Origin: Pleurodeles waltl
Lineage: Eukaryota; Chordata; Amphibia; Caudata; Salamandridae
Assembly (NCBI RefSeq): GCF_031143425.1
Contig: NC_090446.1
Span: 1,023,019,066 to 1,023,083,065 of the forward strand
Reading direction: 5' to 3'
Length of the DNA: 64,000 bases
The position numbers and the translations under genes are program-made. Position 1 is the first letter of the stretch; every line of letters begins with the position of its first letter. The notes under the pieces are model-generated. The model saw nothing but the letters and a program-made list of their open reading frames with translations, was not told where the DNA came from and made no database searches. Positions 22,586-34,085 of the stretch are shown here, piece after piece.

Positions 22586-23905
22586 GCTATAGAATAATTG
22601 TCCCTTTCTCAAGAGGAATTATTTGGTATGCCGCTGCTGGCAGATTATCTTCCAGGCACAATAATATAGGCTAATTGGATTTTTTTGCAGAATAAGCAGT
22701 TTAATGCTGTATTGAATTCTTTGACAGGGTAAAATAGGAATTATGATCTTGGATGTATGTAAAAATTTTAATCTGTTAGAAAATGTATACACTGTAGGAA
22801 ATACTGCTTCTGGGATCCATTTAGTAAATCATTAGCTGCTACCATCAGAAAGTCTGCGATTCCAGGATTTAATTCTTGAAGATGTGAGCTGCCTTTTGGG
22901 AATTAATAAATAACAAAGCCATTCAAAATTAGAGGCAGATCAAATATGTGCTCTTAAGAGATTATAGTATAAAAACTATGCATATCTCTAATTGTGCAAA
23001 CTCTGTGCACTCTTGACTGCTTTTGTACGTATGTTATTTGTATGCTGTAAAAAGGCAGCAGTGCTTTAGAAAGTGTCAAAGGCAAAAATACAGTCCACAA
23101 GTGATGTGGAGGTAGCTAGGTTCTGAAAGCAGAAGACTGAGTCAGATACTGCTTCATGAAGTAGTGTTCTTAAGAGAGTTTCATCTTCACCCCTTTCCTA
23201 AATGTGACTACTATCCTGCCCAGTGTCAAGTCATGAATGTATATTCACTTTCCAATGCTAGTCTAGTTTTTTGGTCTACTGTTAAACAGGCCTGCAGCAC
23301 AAGAGGTTGCAATGGAAGATAAGGGCATATTCTCTTTATTAAATTGAACATGCAATAGAACAGTCAATTTAACAGGGATCTCTTCACTGCAGAGGTCCAA
23401 AATCATGGATGAAGAAAGTGGAAAACATAAGAACATAGCCAGTGCAGATGGAGATTTTCACATATACTCCTAGAACTCCTGTCATGGAACATATCAAAAA
23501 TACATGTTTGTTTCATTTTTGTTGTTGAAAATGCTTTAGAAGTCTTAATATACCTAGATAAATGTTCTTACAATTCCACCGTTGGAAGTTCTTATCTTTA
23601 CTCGAGTAAATTGTCTGCTATTCGCTGATTTTGTAGCCTTCACAGATTATATTTTTAAGAAAAGTAACAAGGAGTGCTGAGGCATTTGTTATGAGAGTAA
23701 CATCCCAAGAAATGTTGCCTTCCAAAAGGTTTGCCTCTGTACCACAGAATGGTTAAACATTCCAGATCTCTCCATGATCAATTTGTGTTTATTTAGGTGG
23801 GATTACAAGGGTGAGTGAATAATGCAGTGCTTGCAAAATTAATATATCGTGCTGTATCATAGCTTATTACATTAATACTATTTGATATTTTTGTCTCTCT
23901 TTCAG
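22586..23905. other. ABCA5 intron; no feature recognised
   Basis: AT-rich sequence with no supported gene or classifiable repeat. It ends in the pyrimidine tract TTTGTCTCTCTTTCAG of the next exon. Confidence 0.6.
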
Positions 23906-24076
23906 ATGAAAGCTTACACCCAATTAAAAATGGCAGGCCTCTATCCTTCTGCCTACTGGGTAGGCCAAGCAGTTGTGGACCTTCCTTTGTTTTTCTTGAT
24001 ACTAGTTTTGATGATGGGAAGCTTGTTTGCCTTTCACTATGGAGTATATTTCTACGCTGACAAATTTGTTGCTGTG
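23906..24076 (+). CDS. ABCA5: ABCA5-like exon, transmembrane helices of domain 2
   Basis: A 171-base exon (57 codons) in phase 0 at both ends, with a TTTCAG acceptor and a GTAAGT donor. It encodes MKAYTQLKMAGLYPSAYWVG, then a long hydrophobic helix (AVVDLPLFFLILVLMMGSLF) and AFHYGVYFYADKFVAV. The short cytosolic coupling segment KAYTQLKxxGLxPSAYW is highly conserved in ABCA5. The intron before it is 15.9 kb, largely because of the Harbinger and LTR insertions; the one after it is 30.9 kb. No damage is seen. An ABCA8/9-type relative is a less likely alternative. Confidence 0.92.
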
Positions 24077-24268
24077 GTAAGTTATTTTTCTTCTTGTATT
24101 TGACAGAGTAAAATATGTCTGTTACCATCTTAACTTGACTGTTATCAGATGAATTATTTATTTGTATCATTCTTTACAAGGTCTTAAACTAGTAAGTGGG
24201 CATTCTTCTGTAATTTAAAATGTTCAGCAAAAAAATACAATGTTTTTCCTGGCCATTCGTATACCATG

Positions 24269-24839
24269 CAGGGGCGGCCCCTCCACAAGAGTGGAGGAGC
24301 ATCACCCCTCTAAAAAAAAATGCCCCAAAAAGGCCCCGAGCTGAAAAATAAAATGGTAACAAACTTTACTACGATTGTATTTTTTAGCACCCCCTCCTGA
24401 AAGGAGTGTCAGAACGAGTCGGGGCGACCTCTGCTCTGCTGCTGAGGGAAAGCAGCAGGGAGCTGTGCATTTTAGTTTAAAGTGCGTATGTCCCCTTTGG
24501 CTAGCCGTCATACAACGGCCAGCCAAACATGGACAACTTAAACATCTCTAGCCCAGCTGTCTTAAGACTGCTAGGTTAGAGAAGGCAAAGGCCTCCAGCG
24601 CTCTGGTGAGCGCTGAGAGAGGCCCCTCCCACCAATCCCAACACTGGTTTCATGCTGATTACCAGCATGAAGCCAGCGTCAGGATTTGGTAGTGCTGTTT
24701 CCTGGTCCCTCCGCCAAAGCTACAACGAGGAGGATGCCATAAGAGAGAAGGAGACCCATCGCTTCAGGTAAGTGCCTTTTAAAAAAAATATATATTATTG
24801 TATCCCCCCCCCACCGTAAATATAAACCAGCCGCCACTG
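24269..24839. mobile_element. Non-autonomous hAT-like element
   Basis: The 571-base element starts CAGGGGCGGC and ends GCCGCCACTG. It is flanked by imperfect 8-base duplications, ATACCATG (24261-24268) and GCACCATG (24840-24847), six of eight matching. Eight-base duplications and CAG...CTG ends are typical of hAT. No transposase is encoded. It lies 192 bases after the exon at 23906-24076. Confidence 0.75.
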
Positions 24840-25329
24840 GCACCATGTCCCCACTTGCTGCCAGTTAACAAAATATTTCCACCAAAATCAAGACACACAA
24901 TAACAGAAATGTGGAAAGGGCTGTTTTCTAAGAAATGGCACATATTTGTTTCAGTTGTTTAAGCAAAAGTGCAGAGTAGTGTTAAAATTGGTACCACTTC
25001 ATACATACATTTTTTGTTGGATACTTCTACCTACAAATTCCTCACTTGTAGAACGATTCCAGGCACCAGACTGGAGTCGTAAACTTCAAAGCTTTCATGT
25101 CACCATAGGGCATACAGACGTAGTATCAACGCCGTGCGTGGCACCTGGTAAAGCCATTAAAGCCTTATAGCACACACCCCGGTGCCACAATGTCAGTTCC
25201 CTTTTTTCCTCTCTTTCAACCAGGATCGGGCACTCATTCTCTGAGATGTTTCCACTCACAATATTCAAGTAGTGAAGTACATTGCCCCCCTCCTTCAAAA
25301 AAATAAATTCTGAGTTTAAAACGTGTTGG

Positions 25330-27390
25330 GACTACAGCGGACAGATTTCCATCACAGATCCCCCTGTCCATTTGCCTCTGGTGCCTGGGGTCAAACCTCG
25401 ACTTCTGGGCCTGTTCTGCATGTCACAACATGCATCCCAGGGCCATTACAGAGCCTGAAGCTAAGCTCTTTATGGATCGAATCAAGGAGGACATATGAAG
25501 TAGAAAACATTCCAGATATATTTCCCATTCACTATCTTCTTCATCTGAAAGCAGTCGGAATAAACAAATGAAATGCTCCATGGGTTAGTCACCTGTCGCT
25601 TTCCCACTCCTACAGGACTGGAGCGGGAGTGAGTTAACCTGCATCCGGTGGCTCCCCTTCTGAGTGGCTCTGCTCTGGTGTTCCGTGTTCCCACTGGACC
25701 CTGCCCCAGATCAGCCTTTGACTCTACTCAATTTCTTGGCGCCAGGACCGTCCCTTCCTGCCCAACGTCAGCTCCGGAGTTTTGGATGCTAGGGTTAGAC
25801 GTGACGGCATTGTTAAGCACCATGTATTCTCTTTTTGCAAGGGTGTCTATGCCATCTGGCGTAGCCCTGCACCCATCGGCTCCAAACGAGGCCTTGATGC
25901 TGAACGATGCAATACCATTGACATGAATGCCAGATCTGCATTACTTTGATCCTGTCCGCTGAAGCAAGATGCCTTGGATGGCACCATAAGATACAATTCC
26001 ATCGGACTCGCTATCTGATGCTGCTCCAAAGAGATACCCAACGCCTCATGTGCAGAAGGAGAATACAGAACTAGGCTTCATGAAATATTTGACACTGATT
26101 CAGGCCTTCTAGACCTCGGCCCTGTTGGGAAAACTGGTGAAAATCTTCAGGGAGAATTCCAGGGTCTATCCTTCACTAGTGGATTGGACAACTCCTCAGA
26201 GCAAGCCATGGATTAACCCCCTGATCTCCCTACACCAGAAGTGGTCTTCTTCCATAAAATTATGCTTGTGCATAGGCAGAGGTTTTGTACTTACATCTCC
26301 CAGCCACAGACACAGACACCAAATTGAACGTCCTAATAGACATACTATCACTATCTGTTCCAGCCACAGAGCCATTGCTCTGTGTTATTGAAACCATATA
26401 AGATCCAATTTGGACAGAGTGGGACAAATCATCTTCAAGTCCTATGGTCAAAATTATGCTAAGTGTAAGCAAAGGCTGAGGTAGTGTACCAAAAACTCAC
26501 AACTAAAGACACCAAAAAAAGGTCTTAATAGAAGTACTATTACCATCTATTCCAACAGCAGAACCATTTCTTGCTTTTAATGAAGTCATATTAGATCCAG
26601 TTATGACAGAGTGGGAGAAACCATATTTCAACTCCTATGGTCGACAGATTAGTGGCCCATCGGTATTGCTCTGCGTCAGGTGACCCACCATTCCTATCTG
26701 TCCACCCTTTGCCTGAGAGTCTGCTCATACAAGCTTCATACTCTAAAATATCAGGATGAGCCTATCCGGCAGGCCCTGCTGACATGGAATCAAAGAGACT
26801 GGAGGCCTGGTGAAAGAAATCCTTTCCTGTGGGAAGCATGGCCTTCAGTTTCATTAATGCAATCTGTCTCCTAGGATGATTCAGTCTTGCTTTGTGGGAT
26901 ATGACGCTCATGACAGTCCCTCCCTTCCCTTTGCGAGCACTTCCAGGAGATGATACAAGACGTTCAGAATGCATATCATCAAATTATGGATTGATGCAGC
27001 CCACCTAGTAGCCTGTTCCATGGGTACCTGCATCACCATCCGCAAACATGCCTGGCTCAGGACCTCCAACTTATCAGCAGTTGTTCAAGTGAATTTACTG
27101 AACCTTTATTAGGAGATGAGGCTGATTCATTGCTAGAGCATTTTAAGACTAGTGATGCTACTGTAAGCTCCTTTGGCTTGCAACTGCCCCCTCCATTAAT
27201 AGACTATGGTCATTTTTTAAAGCGTTTGAGGGTTCCAGAAAGGATTTTCTTTTTGCCAGCACTCTCCACAGTAGCCCCAGACTCAAAAACAGTCAGTTCT
27301 GCTAGATAAAAACTACATAGGCAAAGCCAGAGAAAGGCACCAGGATTCAACCAGCAGACCTCCCCACTCCAAGCCCACCACCAGGAAAGC
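25330..27390 (+). pseudogene. DIRS copy 1 gag-like remnant with an internal duplication
   Basis: No continuous frame exists, but fragments resemble DIRS gag, for example RKHAWLRTSNLS (about 27035-27070), matching the WLRTSGFS motif of newt DIRS gag. A diverged tandem duplication of about 190 bases is visible: sequence around 26320-26455 recurs around 26510-26645 (both with ATTAGATCCA-like and GACAGAGTGGGA blocks). Confidence 0.5.
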
Positions 27391-27397
27391 AGAAGTA

Positions 27398-27568
27398 GGG
27401 TCATATTTTGGGTTTGGTGGATGGGGTTACTCCATCACAAATGTGACAGATATCCCGTCCACTATATTATGATCTCATTATATCCTATGGGAATCGTAAT
27501 ACGGCGAACAGGATATCCGTCATGTTGGTGACAGAGTAATCCATCTGCCAAACTCTAATTCAGGCCCC
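27398..27568. mobile_element. Palindromic MITE copy 2, inside DIRS copy 1
   Basis: Left TAGGGTCATATTTTGGGTTT corresponds to the inverted right end, CTAATTCAGGCCCCTA. The core has GTAATACGGC and GGATATCCGTC as in the other copies. Confidence 0.8.
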
Positions 27569-27739
27569 TAGTTTGCTTTCCCCAAACCTGTTTGGAGCCT
27601 GTGGGGGTGGTTGGAGTTTCCAGCTTTCTCCAAGCCTGGTGAAGCATTACTTTGGATCCAGGGGTCCTTCAGATTGTAGAAAGGGGTTACACTCTACCCT
27701 TCCTTCAGGCTCCACCCTAATGCCTCCCCACCTTCCATC

Positions 27740-28985
27740 CCTTGGACTACCTTGCCAGTTCTGCTAAGGAAAAGAGCAGTGGAGTTAGTGTTGGAACAGG
27801 AAAAGGTGCAAAGATGCTATGCACATTACTTCTTGGTGGTCAAGGACAGTGGCTTCCTTCGGATCCTGAACCTCAGGGAACTGAACTTTTTCCTCAAGAG
27901 CGAGAAGTTCAAAATGCTGACCCTAGCTTAAGTATTATTGCAATTGGAACTTGGGGACTGGATGGTTTCACTTGAGTGCGTACTTCCACATCCCTGTCCT
28001 GTAGTCACATCGGAAGTACTTGTGGTTTGTGTGGGTTCTACACTTACCAACTGGCGGTACTACCTTTGGCTTGACACAGACGCCTTCAGTCTTCACTAAG
28101 GTGATGGCAGTGGTGGCGGCCCATCTCAACATATTGAGCGTCGCAATATTTCTGTATCTGGACAACTGGATGGTCCAACCTGGTTTGCTAGAGGTGTTTT
28201 TATACCATCTGTAGTCAACAGCATCCCTGTTGTTTGACTTAGGCTTTTCGATTAATAAGCCCAAATCCCACCTAGAGCCCTCTAAATGACTTCAGTTCAT
28301 AGGGTCAGTACTGAAAGCCACCCATCTCAGAAACTTTCCTCCACCTCAAACAAAGGATCAGAGACCTTCAGGAAATAGTTCCATCTTTCTTGCAAGGCCC
28401 AAGAGTTCAGTCCAAAGATTCCAAGATCTGCTGGATTCCTGCCAACTTCTAGTCATGCATGCACATTGCCCAATGAGGGCCCTGCAGTGATGACCACACA
28501 GTCTGCAGAACTGGGGGGGGGACCTGTTGGACTCCATCATGACCTGCGCTGCGGCGGGAGAAAGAGGCAAAGCTGAGCTACATTATAACTACCCCTCTGT
28601 CCGTGACTTTTTTAGTGACTGATGTCTCCACCTTGCGGTGGATAGCCCATCTGAAGGATCTGGAGATTAGAGATCTCTAGTCTCCGGAAGAGCAGGTTCT
28701 TCACATCAGTCTGCTGGAACTGCAGGCGATTCAGCCTGTGCTCAAGGCCTTCCTACCCTGCATTCAAGGTCAGTCTTTCTACATCTTGTCTGTCAACACA
28801 ACAGCAATCGGGTATGTCAACAAGCAAGGGGTCTCATTTTCTTTGCCTGAAAAGTTGAAACTGTGATCTTGGGCACACCATCAAGAGATATGGCTCACCA
28901 CCAATCACCTAGCGGGGTCCCTGAATGTCAGAGCCAACAGCCTGAGCCATCAGAATCTTGCCAACCACTAGTGGTGTCTTTTACT
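27740..28985 (+). pseudogene. DIRS copy 1 reverse transcriptase and RNase H, catalytically damaged
   Basis: The reverse transcriptase region reads SAYFHIPVL (motif A area, its Asp not visible), then FTKVMAVVAAHL and FLYLDNW (28152-28169). The catalytic motif YxDD is YLDN here (28155-28166), an Asp to Asn change. The RNase H region (about 28610-28980) reads VTDVSTLRW and NTTAIGYVNKQG, the usual DIRS RNase H signatures, with stops between. Several frameshifts separate the blocks. Confidence 0.75.
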
Positions 28986-29379
28986 TGAGCTAGCTCATGA
29001 CATTAGGCCAGTGGGACACTGTTCAGGTGACTTGTTCGCCTCCTTGAAAAATGCTCAGTGCTGCCAGTTGTGCACCATCCAATATCAGTCGAAGGGATCT
29101 TTGAGGGGCTTGTTTTAGTTGAGGTGAATCTTTCAGCTGCAGTACACGTTTTCCCCATACTTACGAAGATTCGCTGACACCGTGCCCAAGTTAGTCTCAT
29201 TGACCTGGAATGACCAATGGGTGTGTGGTATGCAGACATTCTGCACTTCTCTACTTATTCCCTGCTGCATCTGCCATGCAGGTCCGACCTTCTCTCCTAG
29301 TCAGGGTAAAGGTACTTCACCCCAATCTCCGAGGACTCCACCTACATGCTTGAAGATTGAGCTGAACCACTGAGTTCCT

Positions 29380-30340
29380 TTTAGCTGCCACCAGAAAATG
29401 GTGGGTATTATATTGTCAGTGCTTTACCCCTCCACTAGACTGCGTACTCGAGCAGATGAAACAATTTTGTTGCATGGTGTGCTGATAACAATGTAGACAT
29501 CTTGCAAGCCAGACTGTCTCAGGTCCTGCAATGTGCATTTTCTCTTGCTCAGAGAAGTTGTGGGGTAGGCACTGTCAAGGGTTATTTAGCTGTCTTGTCC
29601 ACATTCCTCTGTCTGCCAGATCAACCATTCTTTTTTAAGTTCTCTATTGCCATTCCTTTTTTGAAGTGGTTGACAAATATATATTCTCAAACCCCCTTTG
29701 GTGGGCTCCAGTGGGACCTTAACTTAGCATTCACATTACTTATGAGGACTCCATTTGAGCACCTGCATTGTGGCTATCATCTCAGCCACAAGGGTGATCG
29801 AACTGCAAGCTCTCAGCTACTTTCACCTCTTTCTATCCCAACAAATTATGTTGCAAACCAGGACTGCTTTCCTGCCAAAAGTGGTGATCCCCTTCCACCC
29901 AAGTTTGTCCATCGCCCTCCCGACCTTCTATCCCCCTGCCCCATCCCACTAAAGAGGAGGAGTGGTTGCATCAATTGGATCCAAGGTGGGCAGTCCACTA
30001 CTATCATGACTATACCTAGGACATGCAACTGGATGGCCAGCTGTTTGACAGTCACTGTGGAGTTAAGTGGAAGGCAGTACAAAAGAGAACCCTCCTTAGA
30101 TGTATCATCTTATGTATCAGGCCTGTTAGACTATCTCCAAGAAAAACCCATGGAAGGACTTGGGGCTCATTCCACCACTACCACACTCACACCAGAGCCA
30201 AATCCACAGCTATTGCCTTGGCAGGGGTGTTCTCATCGCAGACATCTGCAAGGCGCGAACAGGGGCATTCTTCCACTCTTTTGCCAAGCACTACTGCCTG
30301 GATTCTGAAGTGCATAGGGATAGGCACTACAGGTGAGTAA
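29380..30340 (+). pseudogene. DIRS copy 1 tyrosine recombinase remnant
   Basis: GVGTVKGYLAVLSTFL marks the N-terminal core. SATRVIELQAL (about 29785) contains the first catalytic Arg. The HxxR box reads HSTT at 30168-30179, so its Arg is lost. FAKHYCLDSE near 30285-30310 holds the expected Tyr. The enzyme would join circular element DNA to the target. Frameshifts interrupt it. Confidence 0.75.
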
Positions 30341-31314
30341 TCTGCATCCATAAGTATTCATCAGAAGAAAAAGGTACTCTATATAATTGCAGATTCCTCA
30401 CCGAACCACCCATCTAGTTAATAAGATTCTACTTTACGTTTTTTGTACTGCACTATTCTGCCGTTATCACACACCTTGAAGTATGTGAAGAAATGGATGG
30501 AAACTGACGTTTTGCACCAGGGCCTCCCTTTAGGGTGACTTATATTTAATAAAAGCGGAGTTTAAAGCTTGGTAAGGGGTTTTAAATGCCAAAACGACAT
30601 GCAAGTGGAGCACTGCCTGCAGCCTGAATTGGCAGGCCTGGGACAAGTTTTAGAGGGCTACTTAGGTGGGTGGCACAATAAGTGATGTAAGCCCACTGGT
30701 AGCATTTGTGTACAGGCCCCGCTCGGTATATGGTATACCACTCTACAGTGACTTACAAGTAAAATAAATATGCCAATTAGGTATAAGCCAATTTAACCAT
30801 GTTTTAGGGAGCATAAGCACTCTTTGCACTGTTTATCAGAGGTAAAGTGAACAGAGTCCTAAGGCCAACAAACAGAAATCCAGAGAAAATTAGTTGGAGA
30901 AAGGCAAAATATTTTGGGGTGACCCTGTAGAGAGGGCCATTTTCAACATGACTCCCCTCCAGGCTAAAGCCAGGGTGGACTTCCCAGCTTAGACAATAGA
31001 GCATGGACAATGTCCTCTACTGTAGGGGCACTTGTCAGTATTACAACTCTCTGAATTCAGGTGGACCCCTCTGTCTACATTCTTGTGAGCCACTAAACTG
31101 ACCCACGCGGAATCCTTCTCACCTGGAGACCCCATCTGTGCAGCACCTAACTTTGACTTGCTCACAGATTCATCCCACTAGGCACACAGTACCACCAGGG
31201 CCAACAAAGTGATGTGGCTCATTCCACCTCTTGAATCAGACTTCTGCACCCAACCCAAGGAAAGCTCTGCTGATAAGGACATCAACTAACACAGGCCACT
31301 GACAGCTGTCAGTG

Positions 31315-31863
31315 CTAAGAGCCAGGCCCTAGTCCTCCACTGGCTCTCTGACCTCCTAGTTTCTCAGAGTGCGGAGCAACAGCCACTGGTGTTAGGCACC
31401 CTTTTTCAACTCTCCTTATTACCGGTTCAGGGGTGGTAACCTGAGACTGGTCACTCAGCCCAGGATCTGTACTCTGAGGCTGCACAGGAGTCAGGGGTGA
31501 GTCCTTCCTCTGCCTGCCCCTCCATCTGGGCTTCTGTACCCCCTGCTGTGGAGAGATGGAGTTCAGTAAACTGAACTGGAAGGGTGCCTTTGGCAGCCAC
31601 CCCACCCAGTTCTCATGACACTGTGGCGCTCCCATCAGTGGATGCTCCCTTTGTACAGACAAGATCCCCTTCCTTGCCTTCCCTCTGGGGTTAGGAATGG
31701 AGCATCCTAGGTCTCTGCCCACCATAACCTCCCCTCCTACCCTTGGAAGGGACATGGGACCCCTTTTTCCCCTCACTACTGTGGCACCTGTCTGGGTCAC
31801 TGCATACCTCCACCTCACTCTGATGGGGGACCCTGAGACACCCTTTTTTGGATCACTCCTCAT
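31315..31863 (-). other. Internal open frame of the eroded LTR element
   Basis: A 182-codon frame between the LTR pieces. It reads KRGPMSLPRVGGEVMVGRDL, which could be a trace of a gag-pro junction or protease region, but I see no DTG/DSG active site. It is basic and proline-rich. Treat it as internal retroelement sequence of unknown identity. Confidence 0.35.
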
Positions 31864-32031
31864 GGCTTTTCAAACACTCGGGCATCCACCCAGAGGTCTG
31901 CCTCCTTTGCAAGCTCCCAGGGGTCAGAGAGCTTGCAATTCAACCAGGTTTTGGCAAAGCTCTGAAAAACAGTGACTGAACATGTGCTGTCTGGCACTCA
32001 AATTGTACAGCCCTTCAAAAGTATTACCTTT

Positions 32032-32391
32032 CTACCCTTCACCCAACAATCCAGTACCTGAAAAAAATGGTCCACAAAATCTTCCCAGGACTGACTGCCC
32101 CTGAAACTCAACATGTACTTCTGAGTCTTCTGGGGTGAATCCATATTTCTTGACAAGGGTCTCTTTCATTGTGGAATACCTCAGCCTGTCCCTCATCTCT
32201 AGGGCAAGTAGGGCATCACTACCGTTGTCAGGATTATGCCTGCAAAGATCAGCTCCCCAACACTCCTCAGGGATAATCTCTACCTCATATGCATCAAACC
32301 ATGTGCCTATGTCATCCCCCACCTCAAAGTCAAGCACAAGGTCCTTGGGTGTGTAGACCCTCACCTCTCTATTGGAAACCTGCTGCTTCAC
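32032..32391 (-). pseudogene. Gag fragment related to 13000-14404
   Basis: LDFEVGDDIGTWFDAYEVEI and, further on, LVKKYGFTPED correspond to FVVGDDIDKWLAAYE and LAKFGLTPEKY in the gag at 13000-14404. Only about 120 residues remain in frame. Its upstream end joins LTR sequence at about 32403, indicating a deletion through the 5' part of gag and the LTR end. Confidence 0.7.
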
Positions 32392-32759
32392 ACAAAATGA
32401 AGACAGGCTTAACCTAGAGGCAAGTTGTAAAGTATTTATATAGTACCCAAACAGTAATAAATTGAAAACACAACACTATAAAAATCTCACACCGATTTAG
32501 AAAAATAGAAAAAAATCAAATAAATTATTTAATACCAAAACCTTCAAATTGCAATTAGTAGAACCAGAGATATGAATTTTCATATTTTAAGGTTCAAAAT
32601 AGTGATTAAAAGCAAAAAGCACCAACTGCGGACAACTGGTCACGCTAGCCTGGGGCAAAGTCAAAAGTTAAGGCCAACCGCGATGGAGCACGGTTCGGAT
32701 ACACAAAGTGGATTGGGCCTGGTCAGCGCTTACCTTTGGACTAAGTACATTTTTGAAGA

Positions 32760-34085
32760 AAAAGCCTCTGAGAAGGTAGGTGTTCAGCAAGGCTGCATGA
32801 ATGTTTGAGGAGGGAGTGTCATTATCGGATAGCCGTGCAGGAAGGCCGCTGTAAAGAATTTTAACATCAGACTTTGTCGTCGATATGGAAGTTGACAATC
32901 TCCAGTGGGATGAGGTAGAAGGCTGTAGCCGAAAACAATTCCACTAGTTGGAATACCCCTTTTGTGAATGATCACGGAAATGGATTTGGTGCTGTGGAGA
33001 AGAACATAGAGGGACAAGCCGCAAAGTCAATCTGACCAGCGATGCAGTATGGGTAAATGGGTGAGCAAGTTGATCCCTGTCTCCTTCTCAGGCCTCAAAA
33101 AATAATAACAATGTTACTAGACCTGCAGTTTGAGTAACTTGAATAATCTGCTCGGCCTAGCTGTCATGTACTTGACCAGTAAACAGGTCTCAAATTGTGT
33201 GATCCTAGGCAAATATATTAATTTACAGAGTCGCCTTTTTCTTCATTCTTACAAATGAGTGCACCTTCAAAAATGTAAGCTCAGCAGTTCTGTTGTACAA
33301 AAAAACCCTCTTTTGTTTGATTAAATGGACTAAATGTTTGCTTTGTGTTTAATAAGAATCTAGCCCATCTATAGTGGACACATGATCCACGACTCGCCTC
33401 TTAGTTTACTAATAGCATTGCCATCACAGCAGGAGTGTTTCTCAGTTTATGTATTAACACTCAATATTAATAAATATAATATTAAAGTGTGATGTGGTAG
33501 CACACTGTCATTTACAGACAGTACATTTTCAAAAAATGTCTAAAAACCTGCCCACTAACTTGTAGCTTTACTGATAAAACTATATAGTGTAATAAAAATC
33601 TGTGAAAACTGGTTTGCAGATTTGCACATCAAGTAAAGTGTTCTGATTTGTTTTCATCCTATTAAAATATTTTTTCTCCACACAGAAGTAAAAAATTGGA
33701 TTCCACAGCCGCTGAAATATATTTTGAAATGTTTTTACAGTTGATTTATTTATTTAAATGTGTGTTAGGAAAAACCTGAAACTCTACAGCCTTTTAGTTC
33801 TCACACTTTGTATAGCAGATCACACATTTTACCTTACAAAATCCGGGAACTCTTTAGTCAGAAGTAAAGTTAATTGTAAGAAGACAAACCAACTTCTGAC
33901 CTCTTTCTCTGAACACAAAGCAAATGTGACAAGATAAGACCACAATTTTATGGCATCTGTATTGCTCCATCACTTTCTGACTGAACAGAACGCCTGTTCT
34001 TTGTCAACTCGCAGAAGGGGTGAGTAGGTCCTAAAAATAGCTTAACCAAATGAAATATTACTGTCTATAGCAGGTAGGCAAGTAG
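32760..34085. other. Unclassified AT-rich insertion within the eroded LTR
   Basis: The flanking LTR sequence resumes after about 34085. The interior has short frames only and no repeat class I can name. The edges are approximate. Confidence 0.35.

Larger units (their letters stand above)
25018..30363 (+). mobile_element. DIRS retrotransposon copy 1
   Basis: Inverted terminal repeats are visible: TGGATACTTCTACCTACAAA followed by TTCCTCACTTGTAG at the left, and the inverted counterpart (read on - as GAATACTTATGGATGCAGA, then TTACTCACCTGTAG) ending near 30363. Between them, on the + strand, are a gag remnant, a reverse transcriptase/RNase H and a tyrosine recombinase. This is the order of DIRS elements, which integrate with a recombinase and not an integrase. 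A MITE (27398-27568) sits between gag and the reverse transcriptase. Edges are estimated to within about 10 bases. Confidence 0.82.
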
